Source: Kryptolebias marmoratus (taxonomy: Eukaryota > Chordata > Actinopteri > Cyprinodontiformes > Rivulidae). From it: a stretch of 64,000 nt of DNA. The stretch is taken from contig NC_051450.1 in the NCBI RefSeq assembly GCF_001649575.2, positions 2,686,973 through 2,750,972 on the forward strand, written 5' to 3'. Shown piece after piece: positions 24,138-34,708 of the stretch (its first letter is position 1; each line of letters starts with the position of its first letter). The notes beneath the pieces were generated by a model, which saw nothing but the letters and a program-made list of their open reading frames with translations, made no database searches and was not told the DNA's origin. A program made the translations under genes and the position numbers.

Positions 24138-24704
24138 ACCCTTCTTAACTCTAGTGTTCCTCATGGCTCAGTTTTAGGACCCATTTTGTTCTGGTTTTAG
24201 GGGTTTCCTGGGAGTTCATTGTTGGAAGGCACAGCACCTTTCATTGTTTTGCTGATGATCTTCAGATCTATTTATCTGTTTCAGCTAATAGCTATACTGC
24301 TATTCAAACCTTGTAAAATTTAGAGGTCTTCAATCATAAATAAAGATAAACATCAGTAATCAAAACAAAAACAAAACAGAAGTTCTTTACTTGGACAATC
24401 TAGTGACCTAAATTAATATGACATTAATACTCATACAGAAACCTTGGTTTAAGTTTTTACTTTGCTTTTATAATTGAGAAATAAATTAACCCAGTTATTA
24501 GGCAAGCTTTTTTCAACATTCAGTTATGTGAATGGTAATTAGATGGTAATTCATGTTTTTGTTATGTCTTATTTTTTATCACTGTTAGTCTTTGTATGTT
24601 GGTCTTAATTTTTTTAAATTACTATTGTTGTACTTTGTACTGCACTTTGATTAACTATGGGGTCTTTAAATGTGCTATGTAAGAATAAACTTATACTTGA
24701 CTTG
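24138..24704 (+). mobile_element. L2-like LINE fragment (artefact copy)
   Basis: Same sequence as 19770-20336, repeated because the block is present twice in the assembly. It should not be counted as a separate insertion. Confidence 0.7.
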
Positions 24705-25065
24705 GAAAAAATACAGTATCTATTACAGTCATCAGAGGAAAATATGAGACAAGTGTTTGGAGTTTAATAACCAGAGAAACTGGTTGGCCGTTAGTTGTCC
24801 TGCTTTTCTGTCACCTAAAGCAAAGATATCTGTCATCAAACTGAGCCCTACAAAGCTATGAGATCTTGGACATCAAGCTGTGTGAAAGTGTTTGCCAGGA
24901 CATTACTTCTATCACAGCTGCAAGCTTCAGTTTGGTCATAAAGGAGTTTACACACTCCTATAGATGCACAGCTGATCCCAGCATTTCATGTATCAACTCT
25001 AAGTGTGTGATGGATGTGTTTCACCAGTTGTTTTTTTTTTCCTTTGTTTTGTTTTTTGAATTCAG

Positions 25066-25236
25066 CTGGTTTCAGGCGAAGCTTTCGTCTCAGCAGGAGA
25101 GACAGGAAAACCAACAAGTCCATGTACGAGTCCAAGAAGAGTGAAATGTATGACATGGCTGACGTGCCCACGTATGAGGAGGTCGCCCTCTACCGCCGAC
25201 AGAGTGGAGTTAAACACAGACTGGTGGTCCTAGTGG
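25066..25236 (+). CDS. Duplicate of the mpp7 20698 exon (probable artefact)
   Basis: Translation and splice sites are identical to 20698-20868. Because the exon is 171 nt and phase 1 at both ends, a gene model using both copies stays open and gains 57 spurious residues. MPP family proteins have one hook/GK start. The exon lies in the right copy of the unmerged overlap, so only one of the two copies should be kept. Confidence 0.85.
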
Positions 25237-28200
25237 GTGAGTAGAGGAAATAAATGCCTAAAAATGAAATAAATGCTGCAGCTTATGCCTGTTGGTCATG
25301 CCAGTGCTTACCTTACACTCCAACTGTCACTGAAAGTCTTCCTTCAAACTAAACGATGATCCTGCTGTGTCATAAAAAGTCAGACAGAATGTAGATGGTC
25401 TTTGCAGGGTCTTGGTGAGGTCTTCAGGGGCACATTAGGAATTTAATTACGTAATTACATTACTTTTGATAGTGCGATAGATCTACTATGGTTTTGAGCA
25501 TGCACAAAGCAACCATAGTGAGGTCATGGTTTATCATTGTGGTGGCAGCAAAAGCAGCATGTCAACAAAGTGAAGCAGCCACACACCAGCATGGCTTGAT
25601 CATCAAGAATTTCAAGCAGCAATGGTCGCACTGACCTCATGACGTGATTGTACAAGGTTATGAAAAAACCCAGCACACATATTATATATTACCCTTGGCA
25701 ATATCATTTTGCTAGCGTGACATGATCTTCCACCATGTATCTTCATCCAGACACAGTCCAGCCAAGACAGGGCCCAGGCCATGGTGTGAACTTGGGTGTA
25801 TGTGCTAATATTGTTGTGGCAACATGCTTCTGACATATAGAGCTTGGTGAGGACACAGGAGTGTCTCTCGAGCAGGGACGGCTGGTATCAGTGGGCTAGT
25901 TGGGCTAAGCCCTCCCTGGTGTTTACAATAAACATGTTAAAATACCTAATAAACAGGAACTTAAAATATTGTATCACATTTTGTGAAATTTACAACAAAA
26001 CTGGTGTCAAACAGTCCCGAGAAAATCCCCAAGTCTTTCCGAAGGGCTAACTTTTCACAACCCCGATCATCTAATGTCTCTAATGGTACATAATGATTGA
26101 CAGCTGTCTTGTCCCGCCCCCTCAGTTTGCTGCTCATTTGGGCTAATTTAATTCAGCCCAGAGTCAGCCCACGGTCTCAGGCTTCAGCCAATCAGGGTGG
26201 ACGTACAATAACGTGCCTCGTAGGCGTGGTTTATCATAGACTAAGTGCGATGGTGAGCAAGATAAAGATAACGAGGCAAATTATTTAATTTGTCACCCGT
26301 TTTCCTTAATGTCTTTGGGAGACAAACCGGAAGTGAAGAGGTTGGGAGCAGATAGACCCAAGGATATTTAAAGTTTTCCTGTCACCTGGTTTTAGTGAAA
26401 GGACTGGCTAACAGCAAGTGTAGCTAACTGATCTTTAACGAGGTGGTTATTAACATTTTTGGATCCCAGAAAAGTTTCTCTTTAAATAAGGTAGGATTCT
26501 TAAAGAAGCACTTTCCAATATTGCATGTCTTGTTTGATTTTACCTTATCAGTGTGATTATTAATTGTGTCAAGGAGTGTGGTGCAGTGTTATTCAAAACT
26601 GTTTGACTGGAAAAATTCATCTCAAATGATTATAGCGGAAAGTCTTAATGAAGGGAATGAAGTATTGGACAACTGACAGAGCTTTTTTGTGGTGGTTTGT
26701 TTTAAGGTCATCTTTGTGCTGAAAAAGAACATAATGTCAATTTATAGCAGGTTTTCTTTATTTCAAATTGGAGTCTTCTGTTGTTGAAATCCAAACTGCA
26801 AAGTTGTATTATACATCTGTTAGCCCACCCTACAGATATCACCACCATCTGCCACTGCTCTTGAGGATGTAGAAAACGGTTATTAAAAGAAGTTTTAGCA
26901 GTATCATGATTACCTTGACACTGAATGAGGTTTTCCTAATTTGCTGTGATCCAGCCATGTTCTAATAGTTCATGTAGGTCGTGGAGAGCATAAAGAGGTC
27001 AGCATTTAATGTGATGAGGCGAGGAGGAGGAGAGGGGGGCTGAAGATTGTGTATTTTAACTTTTTAAAAAATCCTATTTCTCAGACTATAAATCACTAAA
27101 CCCCAAACCACTAGTATGTATACATGTATCCCTCAGTGGGACAGATGGCTCAGACCGCATATCAATCAGCCACATTAAACACTTTCACCTTCTGCACCTC
27201 ACTCCCAGCGTTCTTTAAAGTTGTTGAGACAACGAAATTGTTAACACTTGTCTACAGCCATGGTTGTTCCTCAGCTCCTTTATACCATGCCAAGCTCTTG
27301 AAATGAACTTAGTGGTTTCTCATAATGTATTTGTGGTTGGCAGACAAGTGTTGCCAGTAAATCGTGGAACTATATCCCAAGCCAGGTGCAACAGTAAAGG
27401 TTTATATATTTTTCAAGACCAACTGCATCAGGGGGGTCTGGGTTTCTCCTCATTTTCCTTTTTAAAGTTTAAAACTAAAGATTATGACAAAAATGCAGCA
27501 ACCCATTCCTCAAACCTTTATTAGCATTATCTGTATTACTTCCATTAATCAAGGTTAGAGATGCTCTTCAGGAATCAGAACTTTTATTTTAAATACTTCA
27601 GCAGCATTTTAAAAAAATATCTATAATATAAAAATAAGTAGAAACTAGAAACTTTTTTGGGCTATAAGGTGAGTAATGTTTCTCTTTTATTTATTTGTTC
27701 CTCTTGCCTGAGTTGTTCTCCAGCCTGATTGACCGGGTCTCGGTACACAGAACATGGACTTCAACAGGCTAGTTGCTAATTAGCTGACCCATTTTCCTGC
27801 AGCCTTCCACGGAGGATACTGAACCTCTCCCACCTGTCACACTAATGTAAATATTTTTAGATAATATCTATAAATTGGACGACAATCTGTGGACAATTTC
27901 ACACACAGTGAAGTGAAGGGCAGAGGAAAGCTCTGCTTTATGTTTTTCTACGCTCCGTCCTTTTTCTCCCCAGATTTATAAGATTGTTCTTCATAAACAA
28001 CTCTAACAGCTCTCCTTATTTCAGATACATGACCGTATATTCTACAGTCCAAGGACATATTTGGTAAACTCTTGAGAAAAACTCTTTCCACTCATAGCAT
28101 CTGCTCTTTTTCTCAAAATTTAAAGTAAATCATTTAAAGTATATTTAAGCAACTATTAAAGATACAATTCTTAGTTTTATAAAATAATTTTGGCAGTGGA

Positions 28201-30469
28201 AGGTAATCAAATGTCTGAGAGGATTTCAAATATGCATAAATGCGAGGCACATGGTATTGATCCAAGGCTGGAAGTCCAGAACCAAAGCAAGTAAACAGCT
28301 ATTTGCATGTTAGATTTAAAGGAACAACAACCCACACCACAGAAATAAAATACCATCAGCCTGTTATGTCTGTGACAGGAGTAAAAGCCTGCATTGCAGA
28401 GCAGATTTCCATTGACCACATCTGTTTCGTGTGCATATTTTCCTGGAACATATCAAATTGTGATCTAGGAAATGAAAGATAATGTTGCTGATATATGCAG
28501 AAACTAAATAGTTTTTAAAGTCAGGAATACATTTCACCTGTATGCCTCATTTCACACCAAATTTCTAAACTAAAATCTTATTTACCAAATGATAAAATTA
28601 TTGCAGTTATAGTCAAACTTTGACAATAACATTAGGTGCGACGTCGTGCGATATTAAAAGAACTCGTGATCTGTTAGTATCTAGAGTGTGTGTTAGGGAT
28701 GAGTCTCAGCTACAATCACACTTAGTTTTAGCTCAAAATCTGCAAAATAACTGACTTATAGCCATTGTTGGTTTAGCTAAGACCTATTAGCTGCCGTTAA
28801 CTCTAAATGTTAATCAGATGAAATATGTCTAACTGAAAAAATTATAGCTATTTCAATTATTTCTGAAACATTTCTGTATTTTCTGAGAATAGTTGGCTGC
28901 AGTGGCTGTCTTTCCTCATTCTGACTCCAAAAGTTATTGAGTTATAGATGCCACTCCAGTTGATTACTTTCTGAGAGTTTCATTAAAATCCATCTTGTGG
29001 ATCATGTAATATTTTGCTAAAAGGAAGAAAAAAAACACATACAGGCGAAAACATTATCACCCTTTCACCTGTCGGCAGTGGATCATAATAAAAATCAATT
29101 ATCCAGCCGTTTCCCTACACATAAATATACTGTTTAATGCTTTTGAAGACTTCTGCTTTTATGCTTCTGTGTTTTTAGTTTTCCAAAAGCAATGAGTTGT
29201 TGAAATGTTTACATTGTAACAGATTTCATTAACACAATGTCAAAGAGGAAGGACATGAGCAAAGATCTTAGAGAATGAACTCTTGAATTGCTATTGCATC
29301 ATTTTTACAACCTTTAATTCATAATCTTTAAGCCGATGTCCTTCCTTATTTATTACTTGTGTTATTAAAGGAACTGCAGACATAAAAACAGTCATTGCCT
29401 GACTTGGCTTTAGCTTTGTATTTTCCCCTCTCTTTTAGCTCAGCACATTTCCTGCACACTGTTTTTGTATCAAACATTTCTGTCTTTTTTAGTTTTTCAC
29501 TAATGCCTGAAGGCGTTTCTTCATTAATGTCAATGAACGTGTCCAAAGTAGCACTAATGAATGACCTGCCGCCTACCTCTCAGACTTAAATGGAGCTCTG
29601 GATAAATGAAGTCTGAGATCCATTTCAAAAACAAACCAAGATGCTTATCTGGGGTTTTGTACCTTCAGAACCGACAGCCAAAAAAAAAAAAATTTGAACA
29701 TACTGTATGCATAGTTTGAGCTGACCGCTGAAGGTTTGGAAAGAAATCTGATTATTTAACCTGACAAAATTCAGCGTGTATTTCCACATTTCCCTGTAAC
29801 TTGACTCAATGAACTCACAGTAGGCTTCTGATGGACTGAAAGTTTTTAATTTGGGGTTTTGCCTTAAATAATGTCATGAGTGAATATTTATCCACCGTGT
29901 AGCCAAACATATAAAGTTGGAACTCTTCATTAAAGGGTCTCCTTGTTGAAAAGCTGCATTGTAAATGAACTGCAATTGCCACATGTTTCTGTTGCCATCC
30001 TCTAAATGTGAGAGCGGTGGAGCCAGCAGCTGTAATGTTGCCGGGTCTGAATGGGGAGAGCTTTGAGGCTGGGTCGATGCTCGGGGGCTCCAAGACGGGC
30101 CTCGTCAGGCCTGGCCTCGGCCTGTTCTGCACAGACTGAATGAGATGTGCTCCTTGTTTGGCCTGGAAGTTATTAAGCTCTCAGTATGAGAGGCAGCTTC
30201 TCTAATGAGAGTGGTAATGAAGTCTGACACTTTTAGTGGTGAAGCAATCTGCAGGGAGAGAGAAACACAAACACAATGGAAATGCTGCAGCTGAGTCCAG
30301 AAAAAGTGTAAAAGTTTTTTTTATTTTTTATTTTTTATTACAGTGTTCAGATTTATAATGATGCTGTTGTATTTGAGTGTTGTTAAAAACAAACAATTCA
30401 TAAAGAAATGTTAAGGTCAGATGGTGAAACAGCCCATTCCTTGTGGTTGTGAAAGACCTGTGGTGGTTT

Positions 30470-31325
30470 CAGTTTAATTTATCTGCAGGTGACTGTCAAG
30501 TCTATTTCCCTCTTAAATATAGTGTTTCTGTTTAGCCTCTCCTTAACTGTCTCGTTGACATCAGGGGATGGTTGGCACTGAATTTCTTGAATTTTAATGA
30601 AGAAAAGATTGAGGTCACGCTTGGTGTGTCCCTTCTTTTTTCCTTTTTTTCCTTTTTGTCCCCTCTTATCTAGACAACACCTGGAGACTTTGATCCATGC
30701 ATTTATTATGGCACGTTTGGATTACTGTAATTTATTTTTGATTGGAGTTAGCCAGGCCTCCATCTTTCATCTACAGCTGGTACAGAATGCTGCCGCACAG
30801 TTTTTAACTGGCACAAACAAACGAGAGCACATGACTCTGGTTTTAGCCTCATTTCACTGGCTTCCTGTTCAGTTTCAAATCTGTTTAAAAACTCTATTAT
30901 TTATTTTTAAGTCTCTTAATGGTCTTGCCCCTTCGTATTTGTCTGAGCTGCTTCACTCCTACCTGCCATCACGTGCTCTTAGATTGGCTGACCAGATGTT
31001 CTTGACTGTCCCGAAGACATTTTATAAATCCACAGGAGACTGCAGTTCTGGCTCCTAAAGCATGGAATGAGTTGCCACTGCAGGTCAGGCAGGCGCCATC
31101 TCTGGCTGTTTTTTAAAGTTGTTTAAAAACACACTTTTTTACCTTGGTTTTCAACCCAGAGTGAGTTATCATCTATGTCCTAATCTTTCCCTTTTTAACT
31201 TGTACTATTCAAATAATTTTCTGAAGCTTCGTTTTTGTTGTTGTTTCTTTTCTCTTTTACACTGTTTTGTACAGCACTTTGGTCAGCTGTTATGTTGTTT
31301 TTAAGTGCCTTACAAATAAAGTGGT
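30470..31325 (+). mobile_element. L2-like LINE, 3' part
   Basis: Reads AGDCQVYFPLK (a mutated YADD box), then GWLALNFLNFNEEKIEV, then after a break LETLIHAFIMARLDYCNLFL, QLVQNAAAQFLTGTNKREHM and SFHWLPVQFQICLKTLLFIF, and ends KAWNELPLQVRQAPS. These are the successive blocks of an L2-clade reverse transcriptase C-terminus. The non-coding tail ends TACAGCACTTTGG, then GTGCCTTACAAATAAA. Several frame breaks and the D to G change show it is dead. Confidence 0.8.
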
Positions 31326-32316
31326 GTGGTTCTGTTGGGATAAGTTTTAATCACCATCTTAGGTATTCTGAAGAAGTTCTGCTGCCACACATCATCAATA
31401 TCACAAGTTTCAGTTTTCCGAGTATAAAGAATCACAGTCGTTAGTCATACCAGGAGCTGAACACACGACTGTGTTGTTCTCTGGTGCCAGAGGCCCAATA
31501 AGCAGGGATTCTAGCCAAAGTTGAGGTTTGTGGCCTGCTGGGTGGGACTGTCTGCACTGCCGTGATAGTGATCATAAAGACCCTCTATTACCACGCTCTG
31601 CCACCTTCAACACCTACAACAACATTGGTCCAGAGCCTTGTTCAGACAGCACCGCGGCATTCCTCCCATTCTACTGAAACTAATTCAAATGAACTTCATT
31701 TCCTTGTCTTAATAAATCAGCTTACCTCTCAGCTCCTTAGTTCCTCAGACTATTTTCTTTTACTGAAAACTTCTCTCCAGCCAAGATTAATTGCTGTTTG
31801 TGTTTCAGCTTATGATTTTTGATATGTTAACCAGAATGCCCATAATGCCCCTTACACTCATTCCCACGTTTATTAGTCACATTCCATACAGATACTGTTA
31901 GTGAAATGCTTTTGATAAACTAATCATCAGCAAATGTAAGCGTCTCAATAAAAATAGAACTTTGAGTCATTTGCTGCTCTAAAGTGCTTGGGTTTGTGTT
32001 AGCACATTTCCAATGAAGAAGGACATCAGCATTGATTGTAAAAGAAAAAAAACAAATTTTGTAGCCAATCAGATTCAGAAGTGTTAAAAGAATAATCAAA
32101 TAATAACCAAACAATCTTGAGTAAAGTATTCAACTATGAAAAAAATGAAGCAGTTTGCATTTCTTGAGTCAGCCATGAACTCCAGTGTACACAAAGTTAT
32201 TCTTAAATCAGAGGCCATCTATTCAAAAGCTAAATTGTCATGATACAACAGGACAATGATCCCCCCAAAATACATCAGCAAATCTACATCAGAATGGCTG
32301 GAAAAGAAAAGAAATG

Positions 32317-32575
32317 TTTTTAACTCTTAGCTGACCTTCGGTACTCTTAGTTAGCCTTCTGGTACCTTTAGTTTAGCTTAGATTTAACTTTATATTGTTG
32401 TGTGTTTTCATGATTTTATTTAGATTATCTTAGATTTCATTAAGATTATCCTAGCTCATATTTTAGACATTGTTGTGTGTGTTTTGACTTTGTATTTTTG
32501 TGTTTTCTAGTTGTAAAGCACTTTGAACTGCATTGTTGCTAAAAAGTGCTATATAAATAAATTTGACTTGACTTG
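32317..32575 (+). repeat. 3' end of the 13-kb small-ORF repeat family
   Basis: A TTAG-rich stretch followed by TTGTAAAGCACTTTGAAC, then GTGCTATATAAATAAA and a TTGACTTGACTTG tail. It matches the 3' parts at 13840-14313 (+) and 14787-15355 (-). 5' truncated; no ORF. Confidence 0.65.
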
Positions 32576-32992
32576 AATCAGTGTTGCAATAAGCCACTTT
32601 TTAGATCTCAGCCTTATGTAATTGCTGTAGCAGTACATTAGAGCATTAGTTTATGCATTGCTCTTCTTGGTTCTGTCAAATGCAAGCCAAAATTCCTTTA
32701 CAAAAATTAAAGTCTTAAAGGTCCTCTAGAAGAGGATTACTTCAAGTTATACCTGCAAAGATGGTTTAAGAGGCTGTGTTTATCATTTACTATGAATAAA
32801 CTGTAAAATTTACACAAGCAGGAATAAAAATGAAGAGATGTCACTGGAAATAACTATACAGTTTTGGACTTTTGAATATGTTTGCTATGTATGTATTTTT
32901 GATAAATTTGCAATAAGATGGTATGTGCGAGTTGTGTATTTTCATCTAGTTTTATCTAGTATGTAAATTGTTTTTTATTAAGTTGTATTATT

Positions 32993-33015
32993 TATATATA
33001 TATATATATATATAT
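32993..33015. repeat. TA microsatellite
   Basis: About eleven TA units inside an mpp7 intron. Confidence 0.9.
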
Positions 33016-33308
33016 TACAAGTTTCTAGAAAAAGCACAGGAACAAATGAGATTGGACCTTTAACAAATGTAACTGTCGGGCCACATAAACAACCTTAGGA
33101 TCCTGCAGAGCATTCATCAGTCAGTTTATTAGTTCCATTTATGTTTTTCCTCCTGTAACGTATCAAAGTGTTTTGTTCTTTTATCTCATTCCAGCTGAGA
33201 GTTTACTGATTCTGAAGTTTGTTTTTTATATAAAAGAAATCACACTTTTCAGTTCCAATTGGTCACAATCAGCAAAAGATTTTCATGTTTTCTGTCTGTT
33301 TGGTGTAG

Positions 33309-33389
33309 GACCCACAGGTGTCGGTTTGAATGAACTTAAGAGGAAACTGTTGATCTCTGACCCGCAGCACTACAGTGTGACCATCCCAC
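33309..33389 (+). CDS. mpp7 exon: GK-like domain, degenerate P-loop
   Basis: An 81-nt exon, phase 1 at both ends, between acceptor TTTGGTGTAG and donor GTAAGT. It encodes [16 protein letters not shown], then [11 protein letters not shown]. In true guanylate kinases this loop is GxxGxGK[ST]. Here the lysine position is leucine (GVGLNE), the usual MAGUK degeneration that removes ATP use and turns the fold into a protein- or phosphopeptide-binding module. [12 protein letters not shown] is characteristic of MPP7. It is the first unambiguous exon after the duplicated assembly block. Confidence 0.93.
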
Positions 33390-33445
33390 GTAAGTTAACT
33401 CCAGTTGACTCACTAAAATTGGTTAAAAAATTGGTGTGTGGGTAA

Positions 33446-33463
33446 GTGTGTGTGTGTGTGTGT
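33446..33463. repeat. TG microsatellite
   Basis: Nine GT units, 57 bases after an mpp7 donor site. Confidence 0.85.
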
Positions 33464-33513
33464 AAGAGTCTGAGCTTGCATGCAACATTAGCTGAATTTC
33501 TTACAGTAGGTTC

Positions 33514-33530
33514 TTCTGTTCTTTTCTAAC
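33514..33530 (+). repeat. Target-site duplication of LINE copy C, left
   Basis: TTCTGTTCTTTTCTAAC (17 bases), directly followed by the LINE 3' tail. The identical word is at 34692-34708. Confidence 0.9.
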
Positions 33531-34691
33531 CATCCATCTATCCATTCTCTTCCGCTTATCCGGGGTCGGGTCGCGGGGGTAGCAGCCTAAGCAGGGAGAC
33601 CCAGACTTCCCTCTCCCCAGCCACTTGGGCCAGATCCTCCGGGGGAATCCCAAGGCGTTCCCAGGCCAGCCGAGAAACATAGTCCCTCCAGTGTGTCCTG
33701 GACCTTCCCCGGGGCCTCCTCCCGGTGGGACGTGACCGAACACCTCACCAGGGAGGCGTCCAGGAGGCATCCTCACCAGATGCCCGAGCCACCTCAACTG
33801 GCTCCTCTCGATGTGGAGGAGCAGCAGCTCTACTCTGCGTCCCTCCCAGATGACTGAGCTTCTCACCCTATCTCTAAGGGAGAGCCCAGACACCCTGCGG
33901 AGGAAACTAGATGAGGGTAGGAACGTAGATCGACCGGTAAATCGAGAGCTTCGCTTTTTGGCTCAGCTCTCTCTTCACCACGACAGATCGGTACAGCGCC
34001 CGCTTCACTGCAGACGTTGCACCAATCCACCTGTTGATCTCCCGCTCCATTTTTCCCTTATTTTTGAACAAGACCCCGAGATACTTAAACTCCTCCACTT
34101 GGGGCAGGACATCCTCCCCGATCCGGAGAAGGCACTCCAGCCTTTTCCGGCTCAAGACCATGGCCTCGGATTTGGAGGCACTGATCCTCATCCCGGCCGT
34201 TTCACACTCGGCTGTGAACCGCTCCAGTGAGAGCTGTAGATCACGGTCTGATGAAGCCAATAGGACCACATCATCTGCAAAAAGCAGAGATGCGATCCTA
34301 AGGCCACCAAAACAGATCCCCTCAACACCTTGGCTGCGCCTAGAAATTCTGTCCATAAACGTTATGACTAGAATCAGGAAAGAGCAGTGTGGTTTTCGTC
34401 CTGGCCCTGGAACACTGGACCAGCTCTATACCCTCAGCAGCGTCCTTGAGGGTGCATGGGAGTTCGCCCAACCAGTCTACATGTATTTTATGGACTTGGA
34501 GAAGGCGTTCGACCGTGTCCCTCGGGGAATCCTGTGGGAGGTAGTCCAGGAGTATGGGGTACCGGGCCCTTTGATACGGGCTGTTAGGTTCCTATATGAC
34601 TGGTGTCAGAGGTTGGTCCACATTGCCGGTAGTAAGTCGGGCTCATTTCCGGTGAGAGTTGGATTCCAACAAGGTTGCCCTTTGTCACAGA
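33531..34691 (-). mobile_element. APE-type LINE (copy C) with 5' inversion
   Basis: Minus strand 34356-33531 carries the reverse transcriptase C-terminal part (MDRISRRSQGVEGICFGG, LLFADDVVLLASSDRDLQ) through to the 3' end (LGHLVRMPPGRLPGEVFG, then an ATGG/ATAG tail). The piece that should precede it lies on the opposite strand at about 34360-34691: CGFRPGPGTLDQLYTLSSVL, DLEKAFDRVPRGILWEVV, GFQQGCPLSQILF. The two halves are adjacent in the LINE, so this is one insertion with an inverted 5' segment. It is flanked by a 17-bp duplication. A small deletion near 33900 removes part of the 3' coding region. Confidence 0.9.
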
Positions 34692-34708
34692 TTCTGTTCT
34701 TTTCTAAC
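34692..34708 (+). repeat. Target-site duplication of LINE copy C, right
   Basis: Second copy of the 17-base word TTCTGTTCTTTTCTAAC, directly after the outer end of the inverted segment. Confidence 0.9.

Larger units (their letters stand above)
23671..27938 (+). repeat. Right copy of the 4268-bp duplicated block
   Basis: Begins at the first base after the gap with the same sequence as 19303 onward, and stays collinear until 27938, where the left copy runs out at its own contig end. It then continues into unique sequence. See the entry for 19303-23570. Confidence 0.9.
25237..33308 (+). other. mpp7 intron
   Basis: After the duplicated block ends at 27938 the sequence is unique and AT-rich to about 30470, with no exon or RNA gene recognised. 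It then holds an L2 fragment (30470-31325), a copy of the 13-kb repeat tail (32317-32575) and a TA microsatellite. A modest CpG-containing patch at 30040-30130 shows no coding signal. Confidence 0.55.

Noticed and set aside
19303..27938. A genuine recent tandem duplication of an mpp7 exon
   Set aside because: The repeat ends coincide with both edges of a 100-N gap and the copies are almost identical; an unmerged contig overlap is the simpler reading.
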